A stretch of DNA of 6,490 bases from an uncultured Chlamydiae bacterium. GTDB taxonomy: Bacteria > Chlamydiota > Chlamydiia > Chlamydiales > SM23-39. The position numbers and the translations under genes were made by a program. Below are positions 6,144 through 6,490 of this stretch, piece after piece. The stretch is taken from the NCBI GenBank assembly GCA_903909295.1, contig CAIVVG010000121.1:1-6490 (forward strand), written 5' to 3'. The notes beneath the pieces were generated by a model. The model searched no databases. It had not been told where the DNA came from and saw nothing but the letters and a program-made list of their open reading frames with translations. Every line of letters starts with the position of its first letter. The stretch's first letter is position 1.

Positions 6144-6490
6144 TCTGGTTTCCCCATGGAACTTATGAGGACATCTTGTATCACAAGATGCCCGGTATCG
6201 CAAAAATCACCATCAACCGGCCTGCTGTGCGCAACGCCTTCCGTCCCCTCACCGTCGATGAGATGAGCCATGCGCTACGCGATGCGCGCAATGACCCCGA
6301 AATCGGAGTGATCATCCTCACGGGCGCAGGGAAAGAGGCCTTTTGTTCCGGAGGCGACCAGAAAATCCGCGGAGATGCCGGATACGCCGATCTGCAGGGA
6401 AACAACCGCCTCAACGTCCTCGACTTTCAAAGAGAGATGCGCACTTGCCCCAAACCGATTGTCGCGATGATCGCCGGTTACGCCATCGGC
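6140..6490 (+). CDS. menB: 1,4-dihydroxy-2-naphthoyl-CoA synthase MenB (5' part)
   Basis: MenB is a crotonase-fold enzyme that closes the naphthoquinone ring by converting o-succinylbenzoyl-CoA to DHNA-CoA. The 117 residues present are highly typical: KITINRPAVRNAFRPLTVDE (22-41), IGVIILTGAG (55-64), FCSGGDQKIRGD (68-79), with the first oxyanion-hole glycine in CSGGD, LNVLDFQREMRTCPKP (91-106) and VAMIAGYAIG at the cut edge. The reading frame ends exactly at the window boundary, just before the expected GGGH segment. The N-terminus is roughly 15 residues shorter than in E. coli MenB, beginning at WFPHGTYEDI, but the Shine-Dalgarno sequence and the ATGA overlap with menH support ATG 6140. About 60% of the gene lies outside the window. 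A perfect hairpin sequence spans codons 11-17. Confidence 0.97.
   Translation, partial: MIWFPHGTYEDILYHKMPGIAKITINRPAVRNAFRPLTVDEMSHALRDARNDPEIGVIILTGAGKEAFCSGGDQKIRGDAGYADLQGNNRLNVLDFQREMRTCPKPIVAMIAGYAIG
6172..6190 (+). other. Perfect inverted repeat in the first codons of menB
   Basis: CATCTTGT (6172-6179), ATC and ACAAGATG (6183-6190) are 8-bp arms separated by 3 nt, starting 32 nt after the A of the menB start codon. In mRNA this would fold into a short tight hairpin. It is not followed by a T-run, so it is not an intrinsic terminator. A role in early elongation or mRNA stability is possible but speculative, and chance within coding sequence is a real alternative. Confidence 0.4.

Overview
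The window looks like a stretch of bacterial chromosome, most plausibly from an environmental (amoeba-associated) member of the Chlamydiae. The evidence for that lineage is indirect. A leucine-rich-repeat gene, of a type common in intracellular bacteria that carry host-interaction proteins, sits next to a classical (chorismate-dependent) menaquinone operon with compact, overlapping genes. Nothing here fixes the species; a homology search of MenD or TypA would.

Left end (1-454, minus strand): the first 151 codons of a leucine-rich-repeat protein that runs off the left edge. It is made of near-identical 66-bp (22-residue) tandem repeats behind a short hydrophobic N-terminal segment. Its promoter is unusually clear: TTGATA, a 17-bp spacer, TATAAT, and an A/T-only tract upstream, all inside the 190-bp divergent intergenic region (455-644).

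From 645 to the right edge (plus strand), six genes form one tight unit with no gap longer than 1 bp: typA (ribosome-associated GTPase), ubiE/menG (final quinone methyltransferase), menF (isochorismate synthase), menD (SEPHCHC synthase), menH (SHCHC synthase) and the 5' part of menB (DHNA-CoA synthase). Four of the five junctions are coding overlaps (29, 4, 28 and 4 nt), which points to co-transcription and translational coupling. MenF, MenD, MenH and MenB carry out consecutive or near-consecutive steps from chorismate to 1,4-dihydroxy-2-naphthoyl-CoA, and UbiE/MenG methylates the finished demethylmenaquinone. MenC, MenE and MenA are not in the window and could follow on the right.

The enzymes are recognisable and their key motifs intact, so this is mostly an ordinary metabolic region. 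The points worth a second look are: the recently expanded LRR array, the shortened MenF and MenH, typA at the head of a quinone operon, two perfect inverted repeats inside coding sequence (in menD and early menB), and poly-C/poly-A homopolymer tracts. I found no tRNA, rRNA, insertion sequence, CRISPR array or convincing new system.
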